A stretch of DNA of 64,000 bases from Aquamicrobium lusatiense (GTDB lineage: Bacteria; Pseudomonadota; Alphaproteobacteria; Rhizobiales; Rhizobiaceae). Location: NCBI RefSeq assembly GCF_014201615.1, contig NZ_JACHEU010000001.1, positions 2,850,412 to 2,914,411 of the forward strand, read 5' to 3'. Positions 48,804 through 58,513 of this stretch are shown piece after piece (the first letter of the stretch is position 1; each line of letters begins with the position of its first letter). The notes under the pieces are model-generated. The model ran no database searches. It saw only the letters and a program-made list of their open reading frames with translations, and had not been told where the DNA came from. The position numbers were made by a program, and so were the translations under genes.

Positions 48804-49574
48804 TCAGTCCTTGCGCACGGCTACGATGAACAGGCGCGGGAACCGCAGCAGCACCTTGCCATCGGCAGCGGCCGGATAGGCAGCCGCGATCTTTTCCAGA
48901 TAGCGCGCAAGAAACGCCTGCCGCTCATCCTCTTCCAGCGGATCGACGAAAGGCTTCAGCCCGGTCGATTTCAGCCACTCGACGATGGCATCCGGTCCCG
49001 CCAGCGGGTGGTTGTAGACCGTGTGCCAGATGTCGAGGCGCGCGCTCAGCGGCGTCAGCAGGTCATAATAATGCTGCACGGGCGGCAGCGGATCGCGCGC
49101 CGCATCGGCGATCTTCGCCGCGAACGGCATTTCGGCGGCCGTCTCGCGCATCAGCCGGTGCGAGGGCTCGCCCAGATTGTCGGGCATCTGCACGGCCAGC
49201 GTGCCGCCCGGCGCAAGCTCACCCATCAGCCGCACCAGCACCTGCGGATGGTTGGGCAGCCACTGGAACACGGCGTTGGCGAACAGCACGTCCGCTTTCT
49301 CCGCAGGCGACCAGCTTTCGGCGTCCGCCAGTTCAAAGCTGACGCCCGGAAGGCGCTTGCAGGCTTTCTCCAGCATGTCCGGCGACGTATCGATGCCCGA
49401 CACCTCCGCATCCGGCCAGCGCCCGGCCAGCAGCTCGGTGGAATTTCCCGGCCCGCACCCGATGTCGACAACGCGATGGGGCGAGACGGCCGGCACCTGC
49501 GCCAGCAGGTCACGCGACGGGCGCGTGCGCTCGTCCTCGAATTTCAGATATTGCGTGGCCGACCAGTCTTTCAT
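48804..49574 (-). CDS. tam: Trans-aconitate 2-methyltransferase (Tam-like)
   Basis: 256 residues. N-terminal [24 protein letters not shown] motif [18 protein letters not shown] (about 35-52), [16 protein letters not shown] and [13 protein letters not shown] are characteristic of Tam. The enzyme methyl-esterifies trans-aconitate, a spontaneous inhibitor of the citric acid cycle. It is the convergent neighbour of the trmO pair and lies downstream of ettA behind a terminator. Confidence 0.9.
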   Translation of the reverse strand: MKDWSATQYLKFEDERTRPSRDLLAQVPAVSPHRVVDIGCGPGNSTELLAGRWPDAEVSGIDTSPDMLEKACKRLPGVSFELADAESWSPAEKADVLFANAVFQWLPNHPQVLVRLMGELAPGGTLAVQMPDNLGEPSHRLMRETAAEMPFAAKIADAARDPLPPVQHYYDLLTPLSARLDIWHTVYNHPLAGPDAIVEWLKSTGLKPFVDPLEEDERQAFLARYLEKIAAAYPAAADGKVLLRFPRLFIVAVRKD

Positions 49575-49603
49575 TGCGCCCCCAATGGCTTACTCGACAA
49601 AAC

Positions 49604-49630
49604 AAAACGCCCCGTTTTTGGCGGGGCGTC
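49604..49630 (-). terminator. Terminator after ettA
   Basis: On the minus strand CGCCCCG, a CCAAAAA loop and CGGGGCG form a 7-bp stem followed by TTTTGTTTTG. It begins about 12 bases after the ettA stop. Confidence 0.88.
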
Positions 49631-49640
49631 GTGTGAAATA

Positions 49641-51290
<1,650 letters not shown>

Positions 51291-51399
51291 GCGCTCTTCC
51301 TTGAACAATTCGTGATCGGAGGTTGGCCGCTATGTAGGCGAAAGACCGGCTGGGGGCAATGCCCCTGCTCCGCCGGCCGGGCCGGCCTGATGGCGCCTG

Positions 51400-51858
51400 T
51401 CAGGGCTTTATATAGGTGTAGCCCTGCTGTTGCAGATGACTGAGTTCGGCAACGCCCGAAGGAACGATGTCGTCGTCGAAGACCTCGAACAGCTCCGATT
51501 CGAAATCGATGTGGCGGCCGGTCAGCGTGTTGTTGCACACCAGAAAGGAAACGTTCTGCGTCTTCAGGCTGGTTACCGCTGACTGCAGCGTGACATCGTC
51601 CTGCGCCTGCATCAACAGTTTCAGCCCGTCGCCGTGAAGAACGATCTTCACCTCGATATTATCGCGCCCCACCGCGTTGACGTGGTTCTGCACATTGGTC
51701 AGGGCCGCCTTGTAGAGCTTGCCCTCGGGGCCACCATCGCCGTTGATGTGATAGACAACCTTCTGCTGGCCGTAGCGTTCGCCCGCGCCGGCGGGGCCTG
51801 ATGTTGAAAAAACAGCCATTGCCATCATGACGATTGCGATCCCAAGTCTGAACTTCAT
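51400..51858 (-). CDS. Secreted DsrE/DsrF-like protein
   Basis: 152 residues with a signal peptide (ending GPAGAGERYG). The mature protein reads as a DsrE fold: KVVYHINGDGGPEGKLYKAA, NIEVKIVLHGDGLKLLMQ and VSFLVCNNTL with a single conserved cysteine. Cytoplasmic DsrE proteins pass sulfur in persulfide form; exported versions are common but poorly studied. GGGAGGATATATCG precedes the ATG, and a perfect palindrome lies just upstream, so the gene appears specifically controlled. Confidence 0.85.
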   Translation of the reverse strand: MKFRLGIAIVMMAMAVFSTSGPAGAGERYGQQKVVYHINGDGGPEGKLYKAALTNVQNHVNAVGRDNIEVKIVLHGDGLKLLMQAQDDVTLQSAVTSLKTQNVSFLVCNNTLTGRHIDFESELFEVFDDDIVPSGVAELSHLQQQGYTYIKP

Positions 51859-51893
51859 CGATATATCCTCCCTGAAAGATATATCGATATATC
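51857..51893 (-). promoter_or_regulatory. Palindromic operator upstream of the DsrE-like gene
   Basis: GATATATCGATATATC (51878-51893) is a perfect 16-bp palindrome. The half GATATATCGAT recurs between the ribosome binding site and the start codon (51857-51867). Two copies of one half-site family flanking the translation start suggest a repressor site that could block both transcription and translation. The regulator is not identified in the window. Confidence 0.6.
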
Positions 51894-52203
51894 ATGTTTA
51901 TTGCATATAATACCTGTAACCGTCATTTTGCCGGGACCCGTTCATAAAACAAGGTGACAGACGTACACGGAAACTGATCCCGCTGCCCGCAGCGCCTTGC
52001 CGGACACGCGAAAGATGCCCCCCACAGGTGCGGGCCTGATCCTTTCAGTCGCCGCGCGCATCATTCCATCTGAAATCATCATGACCCCTCTGAAGCTGTT
52101 GCACGTAAAAGCTTTCTGTGCAGCCATGCGGCTGGCGCTCCCTTGCCCGTAAGGACATCGGACCCGCGCCAATCGTGCAGTTTTCCGGCGGGCGGGAACA
52201 AAG
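51894..52203. other. Intergenic stretch, nothing further recognised
   Basis: An A/T-rich part next to the palindrome (about 51894-51925) may hold the DsrE-like gene's promoter. The remaining 280 bases show no ORF with a start signal, no tRNA and no clear repeat. GGGCGGGAACAAAG at its end is the ribosome binding site of the next gene. Confidence 0.4.
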
Positions 52204-53190
52204 ATGAGCTTCAGCGACCGACAAACGCTTTCTACCGGCAGCGGGGCAACGCTGAACCTGTATGTCGAGCCTGCCTCCGCAGCGCCACGCGGCGTCATCC
52301 AGATCAATCACGGCCTTGCCGAACATGCCGCCCGCTACGCGGCTTTTGCAAAATTCCTGTCCGCCCACGGCTTCCACGTCTACGCGCATGACCATCGCGG
52401 CCACGGCTTCACCCGCGCGCCCGATGCGCCCCCCGGCCGCTTTGCGGCCCCCGATACGACCAAAGGCCGCTTTGCCGGCAAGGATGGCGTGGAGAAGCTG
52501 ATTGCCGATGTCGACGCCGTCCACGACCTCATCGCCCAAAAACATCCCGGCCTGCCGGTCATCGTTTTCGGCCATTCGATGGGCGGCATGATCGCGCTCA
52601 ACTATGTGCTGCGTCACTCCGGCCGCATTCATGCCGCTTCCGTCTGGAACTCGAATTTCCAGTCCGGCCTTGCCGCGCTTGCGGCCCGCGCAATTCTCGG
52701 CCTTGAACGCTTTCGCCTCGGCTCCGACGTGCCTTCGCGGCTTCTGCCGAAGCTGACCTTCGAAGCATGGGGCAAGGCGGTTCCCGGCCATCGCACGCTC
52801 TTCGACTGGCTGTCGCGCGATCCCGCCGAGGTCGATGCCTATATCGCCGACCCGCTCTGCGGCTGGAACGCGTCGGTGTCGCTGTGGATCGACCTGTTTC
52901 GCCTTGCCGGCAACGGAGCGGACAATGCGCAATTCGCCGGCATCCGCCGCACCCTGCCCTTTTATCTGGTCGGCGGCGAAAGCGATCCTGCAACGGATGG
53001 CGGCAAAAGCATGCGCCAGCTTTCCTCGCGCATGAAGACCATGGGCTTTTCCGACGTGACCACGACCATCTGGCCGCAGACCCGCCATGAGAGCCTCAAC
53101 GAGATCAACCGGGATCAGATCATGGCCGATTTCATGGGCTGGCTGGAAAGGGTCTGCCCCGCCGGATCTGGCCCATCTCACCCGGCGTGA
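52204..53190 (+). CDS. Alpha/beta hydrolase, monoacylglycerol-lipase/lysophospholipase type
   Basis: 328 residues. The fold is recognised by VIQINHGLAEHAARYAAFAK, VYAHDHRGHGFT and the nucleophile elbow FGHSMGGM (about residues 123-130), with a late histidine in PQTRHESLNE. This is the Hydrolase_4 group that includes monoacylglycerol lipase and PldB. No signal peptide, so cytoplasmic. It precedes the CoA-transferase gene by 60 bases, but no functional link is obvious. Confidence 0.88.
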   Translation: MSFSDRQTLSTGSGATLNLYVEPASAAPRGVIQINHGLAEHAARYAAFAKFLSAHGFHVYAHDHRGHGFTRAPDAPPGRFAAPDTTKGRFAGKDGVEKLIADVDAVHDLIAQKHPGLPVIVFGHSMGGMIALNYVLRHSGRIHAASVWNSNFQSGLAALAARAILGLERFRLGSDVPSRLLPKLTFEAWGKAVPGHRTLFDWLSRDPAEVDAYIADPLCGWNASVSLWIDLFRLAGNGADNAQFAGIRRTLPFYLVGGESDPATDGGKSMRQLSSRMKTMGFSDVTTTIWPQTRHESLNEINRDQIMADFMGWLERVCPAGSGPSHPA

Positions 53191-53250
53191 CAGCATCAGA
53201 AAGCCTTGCTACCACCTCTTCAACCTTCATTCCAAAGCAGTGAGCAGACC

Positions 53251-54426
53251 ATGGCCCCTCCACCACTCCAAGGCATCCGCGTCATCGAACTGGCCCGCAT
53301 TCTGGCCGGCCCATGGGCAGGGCAGGTGCTGGCCGATCTTGGCGCGGACGTCATCAAGGTGGAGAGCCCGCAGGGCGACGATACCCGCAAATGGGGGCCG
53401 CCCTTCGTCGAGGGCAAGGACGGCGAGAACCTGTCCGCCGCCTATTACCACTCCTGCAATCGCGGCAAGCGCTCCATCGCCCTCGATTTCTCCACGCCGG
53501 AAGGTGCTGAGACCGTGCGCCGGCTGGTGGCAGATGCCGACATTCTCATCGAGAATTTCAAGCTTGGCGGCCTGAAGAAATACGGCCTCGACTATGAGAG
53601 CCTGAAGGCGGTCAATCCGAAGCTCATCTACTGCTCGATCACCGGCTTCGGGCAGGATGGCCCCTATGCGCCTCGCGCCGGCTATGACTTCATCGTGCAG
53701 GGCATGTCCGGCCTGATGTCGATCACCGGAGAACCGGACCGCGAACCGCAGAAGGTGGGCGTCGCCGTCACGGACATCTTTACCGGCCTCTATTCGGTCA
53801 TCGCCATGCAGGCCGCACTGCGCCATGCCGAGAAGACCGGCGAAGGCCAGCATATCGACATGGCCCTGCTCGACACGCAGGTATCGGTTCTCGCCAACCA
53901 GAACCTGAACTATCTGGTGTCCGGCACCGCGCCCAACCGCATGGGCAACGCCCATCCCAACATCGCGCCCTATGAGGTGCTGCCGGTCAGCGACGGGCAT
54001 TTCATACTTGCGGTCGGCAATGACAGCCAGTTCGCCAAGTTCTGTGCCGTCATCGGCCGCGCCGAACTGGCTGAAGACCCTCAGTTCGCCACCAATTCGG
54101 CACGCGTCGCCAACCGCCACGCGCTGCGCGAGCACACGGTGCCCGCCCTCGCCGGCTTCGGCCGTGCCGAAATCCTTGCCGCCCTTGAAAAGGCTGGCGT
54201 GCCGGCCAGCCCGATCAACGACATTTCCCAGACATTCGCCGACCCGCAGGTGGTGGCGCGCGGTATGCGGCTCGATCTGGACGACGGCCATGGCAACACC
54301 CTGCCATCGGTGCGCGCGCCGATGGTCATGTCGGCCACGCCGCTCGCGTATGAGCGCCCGTCGCCGCGTCTGGGCGAACACACTGAGGAAATACTCGCAG
54401 AGCTGGAGGAGCGTAAGTCGCGATGA
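53251..54426 (+). CDS. CaiB/BaiF family CoA transferase
   Basis: 391 residues. GIRVIELARILAGPWAGQVL, the aspartate-containing ADVIKVESPQGDDTR, RGKRSIALDF and the region QHIDMALLDTQVSVLANQ holding the catalytic aspartate are typical of class III CoA transferases. They swap CoA between carboxylic acids. The next gene, a TPP enzyme, starts in its stop codon, so the two work together on an unknown acid or its CoA ester. Confidence 0.92.
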   Translation: MAPPPLQGIRVIELARILAGPWAGQVLADLGADVIKVESPQGDDTRKWGPPFVEGKDGENLSAAYYHSCNRGKRSIALDFSTPEGAETVRRLVADADILIENFKLGGLKKYGLDYESLKAVNPKLIYCSITGFGQDGPYAPRAGYDFIVQGMSGLMSITGEPDREPQKVGVAVTDIFTGLYSVIAMQAALRHAEKTGEGQHIDMALLDTQVSVLANQNLNYLVSGTAPNRMGNAHPNIAPYEVLPVSDGHFILAVGNDSQFAKFCAVIGRAELAEDPQFATNSARVANRHALREHTVPALAGFGRAEILAALEKAGVPASPINDISQTFADPQVVARGMRLDLDDGHGNTLPSVRAPMVMSATPLAYERPSPRLGEHTEEILAELEERKSR

Positions 54427-56072
54427 AAACCGGAGGACAACTGATCGTCGAGGCGCTGGAAGCCAACGGCACCGACCGCATCTTCTGCGTACCGGGCGAA
54501 TCCTATCTCGCCGTGCTCGATGCCCTGCATGATTCCGACATCCGCACCATCGTGTGCCGGCAGGAAGGCGGCGCCGCCATGATGGCCGACTGTCAGGGCC
54601 GCCTCACCGGCCGGCCGGGCGTCTGCTTCGTCACCCGCGGCCCCGGCGCCACCAATGCCTCTGCCGGCGTTCACATCGCCATGCAGGATTCCGTGCCGAT
54701 GATCCTGTTCATTGGCCAGATCGCCGGCCACGCCAAATATCGCGAGGCGTTTCAGGAGGTCGATTATCACGCCTTCTTCGGCGACATCGCCAAATGGGTG
54801 GTCGAGATCGACGATGCCGCCCGCATCCCCGAGCTGGTGACGCGCGCCTTCGCCGTCGCCACTTCCGGCCGCCCCGGCCCCGTCATCGTGTCGCTGCCGG
54901 AAGACATGCTGGTTTCCGAGGTCCAGGCCCCGCAAGCCCTTCCCTTCACGCCGGTCGAGACCCGACCTGGCGATGCGGAGCTGAGCCAGCTCGAAAAGCT
55001 GCTCGGCGAGGCGAAGCGCCCGTTCGTCATCCTCGGCGGCACCCGCTGGAGCGAAGACGCGGTTGCCCATATCCGGCGGATCGCGGAAGACTGGACCCTT
55101 CCGGTCGGCGTCTCCTTCCGCCGCCAGATGCTGTTCGATCATTGCCATGAAAACTACGCCGGCGATGTCGGCATCGGCCTTAATCCGAAGCTGGCGACAG
55201 CGATCAGGGAAGCTGACCTCATCCTGCTGGTCGGTGGCCGCTTCGGCGAGATGCCTTCGTCCGACTACACGCTGATGAAGAGCCCCTATCCGGACCAGAA
55301 GCTGGTCCATGTCCACGTCGATGCCAATGAGCTCGGCCGCGTCTACCGGCCGACCCTTGCCATCAACGCCTCGCCCGCAGCCTTCGTCGAGGCCTTCGCC
55401 TCCCGCAAACCGAAGACCGCACCGGTCTGGGCGAGCGAGACGAAGCAGCGCCATGCCGATTATCTGGCATGGTCCACCCCGCCGAAGACCGGCCCCGGCG
55501 CGGTGCAGATGGGTCCGATCATGGATTATCTGGAGGGCGTCCTGCCTCAGGATGCGATCATCTGCAACGGCGCCGGCAACTTTGCCACCTGGATGCACCG
55601 CTTCCACCGGTTCCGCCGCTTCAACACGCAGGCGGCCCCGACTTCCGGCTCCATGGGCTACGGCGTGCCGGCGGGCGTCGGCGCGAAAAGCGTGTTTCCG
55701 GATCGCGAAGTGATCGTCTGGGCCGGCGACGGGGATTTCCTGATGCACGGTCAGGAGTTCGCGACCGCCGTTCAGTATGATCTGCCGGTGATCGTCGTCA
55801 TCCTCAACAACGGCATCTACGGCACCATCCGCATGCATCAGGAACGGGAATATCCCGGCCGCGTTTCCGGCACCAGCCTGAAGAACCCGGACTTCGCCGC
55901 CTATGCGCGCGCCTTCGGCGGCCATGGCGAAACGGTGGAAAACACCGACGCCTTCGCCCCCGCCTTCGAGCGGGCACGCACCAGCGGCAAGCCGGCGATC
56001 ATCGAGATCAGGCTTGATCCCGAAGCGATCACGCCCGCGCGCACGCTGAGCGACATCCGCGAAAAGCGGTAG
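54423..56072 (+). CDS. Thiamine-diphosphate enzyme of the acetolactate synthase type
   Basis: 549 residues. The catalytic glutamate lies in CRQEGGAAMMAD (about residue 50), GPGATNASAGVHIA and QIAGHAKYREAFQEVDYHAF match the N-terminal domain, and the TPP-binding motif is GDGDFLMHGQEFATAVQYDL, ending in NN of VVILNNGIYG. It lacks an FAD-type signature that would make acetolactate synthase certain. Translationally coupled to the CoA transferase, it may decarboxylate or carboligate a 2-oxo acid in a small catabolic route. Substrate unknown. Confidence 0.9.
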   Translation: MKTGGQLIVEALEANGTDRIFCVPGESYLAVLDALHDSDIRTIVCRQEGGAAMMADCQGRLTGRPGVCFVTRGPGATNASAGVHIAMQDSVPMILFIGQIAGHAKYREAFQEVDYHAFFGDIAKWVVEIDDAARIPELVTRAFAVATSGRPGPVIVSLPEDMLVSEVQAPQALPFTPVETRPGDAELSQLEKLLGEAKRPFVILGGTRWSEDAVAHIRRIAEDWTLPVGVSFRRQMLFDHCHENYAGDVGIGLNPKLATAIREADLILLVGGRFGEMPSSDYTLMKSPYPDQKLVHVHVDANELGRVYRPTLAINASPAAFVEAFASRKPKTAPVWASETKQRHADYLAWSTPPKTGPGAVQMGPIMDYLEGVLPQDAIICNGAGNFATWMHRFHRFRRFNTQAAPTSGSMGYGVPAGVGAKSVFPDREVIVWAGDGDFLMHGQEFATAVQYDLPVIVVILNNGIYGTIRMHQEREYPGRVSGTSLKNPDFAAYARAFGGHGETVENTDAFAPAFERARTSGKPAIIEIRLDPEAITPARTLSDIREKR

Positions 56073-56139
56073 CCGGCTTTCCGCCTGCGGAAAGGCAAAT
56101 GAAAGCAGGCGGCCGGTTTATCGCGAGATTGTCGGCCGC

Positions 56140-56441
56140 GTCGTTCCTTCACAGGAGCGTGTATCGAAACTACATCTGGCAGCAGCTCCAGCGCTGGCCG
56201 TCGAAGTCGCTACCTTCGCTGGAGCGTGGGTTGAAACTTTTGCCTGGCAATAGGTGAAGGAAAATGCGGACGCTTTGGTTCCTGAGCCGAAGCGTGGATC
56301 GCGACCCCCTTGTCGCTCTCGCGTCGGGTGGGATGATGGCGTGTCGCTCCCTTCGCGGAAGCGTGGATCGAAACGGGCTGACGTCCGCGCGGCCATCACT
56401 GTCGGCGCCCGTCGCTCCCCTGCGGGAGCGTGGATCGAAAC
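56140..56441 (+). CRISPR. Decayed, isolated CRISPR array, type I-C-like, five repeats
   Basis: Five 31-32-base repeats lie at 56140-56170, 56206-56237, 56274-56305, 56343-56374 and 56411-56441. Their 3' ends are 67, 68, 69 and 67 bases apart, with unrelated spacers of 35, 36, 37 and 36 bases. The best copies read GTCGCTCCC at the left, an inverted GGGAGCG or GGAAGCG in the middle and GTGGATCGAAAC at the right, which is the type I-C repeat architecture. The last repeat has a perfect CGCTCCC/GGGAGCG hairpin. Repeats 1-3 are clearly mutated and repeat 3 is the worst. No cas genes are within the window on either side. Confidence 0.82.
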
Positions 56442-56573
56442 CAGTTTTTCCGCTTCTGCATCACCGGGGAAAACAAACTGCCGCGCCCGCTTTCACCGGC
56501 GCGGCGGTTGATGCCTTTGCAAGAAACGCTGAGGCCGCAAAGGCTCTCCGAAACTGTCGAGCCTTTGCGGCAG

Positions 56574-57857
56574 TCAGGCCGCGGCCAGCGCCTGCTCCAG
56601 ATCGGCAACCAGATCATCGGGATGCTCGACGCCGATCGACAGGCGGATGGTGGTTTCGAGCACGCCGATGCGCTGGCGCACCTCCAGCGGCACGCCTGAA
56701 TGGGTCATGGCGGCCGGATGGCTGGCCAGCGATTCCGTGCCGCCGAGACTGACCGCCAGCTTGAACAACTGCAACGCGTTGAGGAACGCAAAAGCGGCCT
56801 TCTCGCCGCCGCGAATGTCGAAGGAGAAGGTCGAGCCCGCACCCGTGCACTGGGCCTGAAACACCTTGGCTTCCGGGCTGCCGGCGTCAAGGAATGGCAG
56901 GTAATGAACCTTTTCCACCTTGTCGTGGTCGCGCAGGAATTGCGCCACGACCTTCGCATTGGCGTCGGCTTTTTCCATGCGCAGCGCCAGCGTTTCCAGC
57001 GAGCGGCCGAGCATCCAGCAGGAATGCGCGTCGAGCTGGGTGCCGATGGCCCCGCGCAGCGCCTTGATCGGCTTGATGACGTCCTTCGGCCCCATCGCGG
57101 CCCCGGCGATGAGATCGGAATGACCACCCACATATTTCGTCAGCGAATAGAGCGACACGTCCGCGCCAAGTTCCACCGGGCGCTGGAAGACCGGCCCGAG
57201 CATCGTGTTGTCGCACATCACCACCGGGCGGTGGCCCTGCGAACTGCCAAGCTCATCCGCCACCTGCCGCATCAGCGCGAGATCGATGACGCTGTTGATG
57301 GGATTGGACGGCGTTTCCACCAGAATGATCGACACCCGCCCCTTTGCAGCGGCGTCCTTCGCCGCCTTGCGAACCGCCTCGCCATCGACGCCATTGGAGA
57401 AGCCGACGGCCTGGATGCCAAGCCCGGCCAGCGTGCGCGCCAGCAGCGTCTCCGTGCCGCCATAGAGCGGCTGCGAGTGCAGGATGACGTCACCCGGCTT
57501 CGCGTAGGCGAGGATCGCCGTCGAGATGGCGGACATGCCGGACGAGAACAGCACGCAGCTGTCGGTGTTTTCATAAACCGCCAGCCGGTCCTCGACGATC
57601 TCGCTGTTGGGATGGTTGAAGCGCGAATAGACCAGTCCCGCGCTGGTGCCCTGCGGCGGTTCCTTGCGGCCGGAAGTGTAGTCGAAGAAATCGCGCCCCT
57701 CCTCGGCCGAATGGAACACGAAGGTCGAGGTCAGGAAAACCGGCGGCTTGACCGCGCCTTCCGAAAGCAACGGGTCGAACCCGTAGCTCAGCATCATCGT
57801 CTCGGGATGCAGCTTGTGATTGCCGATATGGGTTCTGGAGGGTTTTGGCGCGGTCAT
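56574..57857 (-). CDS. PLP-dependent cystathionine gamma-synthase/methionine gamma-lyase family enzyme
   Basis: 427 residues. [54 protein letters not shown] and the PLP lysine in [17 protein letters not shown] identify the Cys/Met metabolism PLP family. The C-terminal [18 protein letters not shown] is typical of the subgroup annotated as cystathionine gamma-synthase family protein. It acts on sulfur amino acids; synthase or lyase cannot be decided from sequence. A divergent Lrp-type regulator starts 136 bases away and probably controls it. Confidence 0.9.
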   Translation of the reverse strand: MTAPKPSRTHIGNHKLHPETMMLSYGFDPLLSEGAVKPPVFLTSTFVFHSAEEGRDFFDYTSGRKEPPQGTSAGLVYSRFNHPNSEIVEDRLAVYENTDSCVLFSSGMSAISTAILAYAKPGDVILHSQPLYGGTETLLARTLAGLGIQAVGFSNGVDGEAVRKAAKDAAAKGRVSIILVETPSNPINSVIDLALMRQVADELGSSQGHRPVVMCDNTMLGPVFQRPVELGADVSLYSLTKYVGGHSDLIAGAAMGPKDVIKPIKALRGAIGTQLDAHSCWMLGRSLETLALRMEKADANAKVVAQFLRDHDKVEKVHYLPFLDAGSPEAKVFQAQCTGAGSTFSFDIRGGEKAAFAFLNALQLFKLAVSLGGTESLASHPAAMTHSGVPLEVRQRIGVLETTIRLSIGVEHPDDLVADLEQALAAA

Positions 57858-57993
57858 GACGGCTCCCGGAAGCGGCCTTGCGGCCCTTTTTTCAATCCTT
57901 TGCGCAATCTAGCCAAAGAATGACGTGCAGTCCTTGCTATTTTAAGCTGATTGTGACTGAAACACCGCAATTCATGCCCACGGACAGCCAAAA

Positions 57994-58452
57994 ATGACGC
58001 AAAAAATTGCCGATGAGTTCGACCGGAAAATTCTCAGCCAGTTGCAGGCGGATGCGCGCCTGCCCAACATCGATCTGGCCGAAAGGATAGGCCTGTCGCC
58101 CTCGCCCTGCCTGCGGCGCGTGCGGCGGCTGGAGGAAAGCGGCGTCATCCGCGGCTACACCGCACTGGTCGACCCCGCGGCCTTCGGCTGGACCATGACC
58201 GCGCTCGCCACAATCCGGCTCGTCCAGCAGAACGAGGACTACATCGTCATGTTCGAGCAGGCCGTTCAGGAGTGGGACGAGGTTCTGGAATGCCATCTCG
58301 TCACCGGCCAGCGGGACTATCTGCTCAAGGTCGCGGCCTCCGGGCTCGGCGAATATGAGCGCTTCATCAAGGAAAAGATCGCGCGCCTGAAATGCGTGGC
58401 CTCGATCGAGACGTCCTTCATCATGAGCACGATCAAGGAACGGCGCATCTGA
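57994..58452 (+). CDS. Lrp/AsnC family transcriptional regulator
   Basis: 152 residues. An N-terminal helix-turn-helix (DFDRKILSQLQADARLPNID-like start, then LAERIGLSPSPCLRRVRRLE) and a C-terminal RAM ligand domain are present. Its divergent position next to the PLP enzyme suggests local control by a sulfur amino acid. Terminated by a strong hairpin. Confidence 0.93.
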   Translation: MTQKIADEFDRKILSQLQADARLPNIDLAERIGLSPSPCLRRVRRLEESGVIRGYTALVDPAAFGWTMTALATIRLVQQNEDYIVMFEQAVQEWDEVLECHLVTGQRDYLLKVAASGLGEYERFIKEKIARLKCVASIETSFIMSTIKERRI

Positions 58453-58462
58453 GCGAATGTGA

Positions 58463-58484
58463 AAGGGGCGGTTTCCCGCCCCTT
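58463..58484. terminator. Terminator between the Lrp gene and the ABC transporter operon
   Basis: AAGGGGCGG and CCGCCCCTT form a 9-bp stem with a TTTC loop, followed by CTCTTCC on the plus strand. It lies 10 bases after the regulator stop and about 30 bases from the convergent binding-protein stop. Confidence 0.75.
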
Positions 58485-58513
58485 CTCTTCCTCGCGTCCA
58501 ATGCCTGCGTCTA

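Noticed and set aside
53251..56072. Oxalate degradation pair frc/oxc
   Set aside because: The TPP enzyme lacks the overall look of oxalyl-CoA decarboxylase and resembles acetolactate-synthase-like proteins; the assignment would be guesswork.
56076..56096. Terminator after the TPP-enzyme gene (CTTTCCGC/GCGGAAAG)
   Set aside because: The hairpin is clean but has no U tract; it may still help end the transcript, but it was not strong enough to list.
53191..58000. cas genes near the CRISPR repeats
   Set aside because: All neighbouring frames are accounted for by CoA transferase, TPP enzyme, PLP enzyme and Lrp regulator; none shows Cas motifs.
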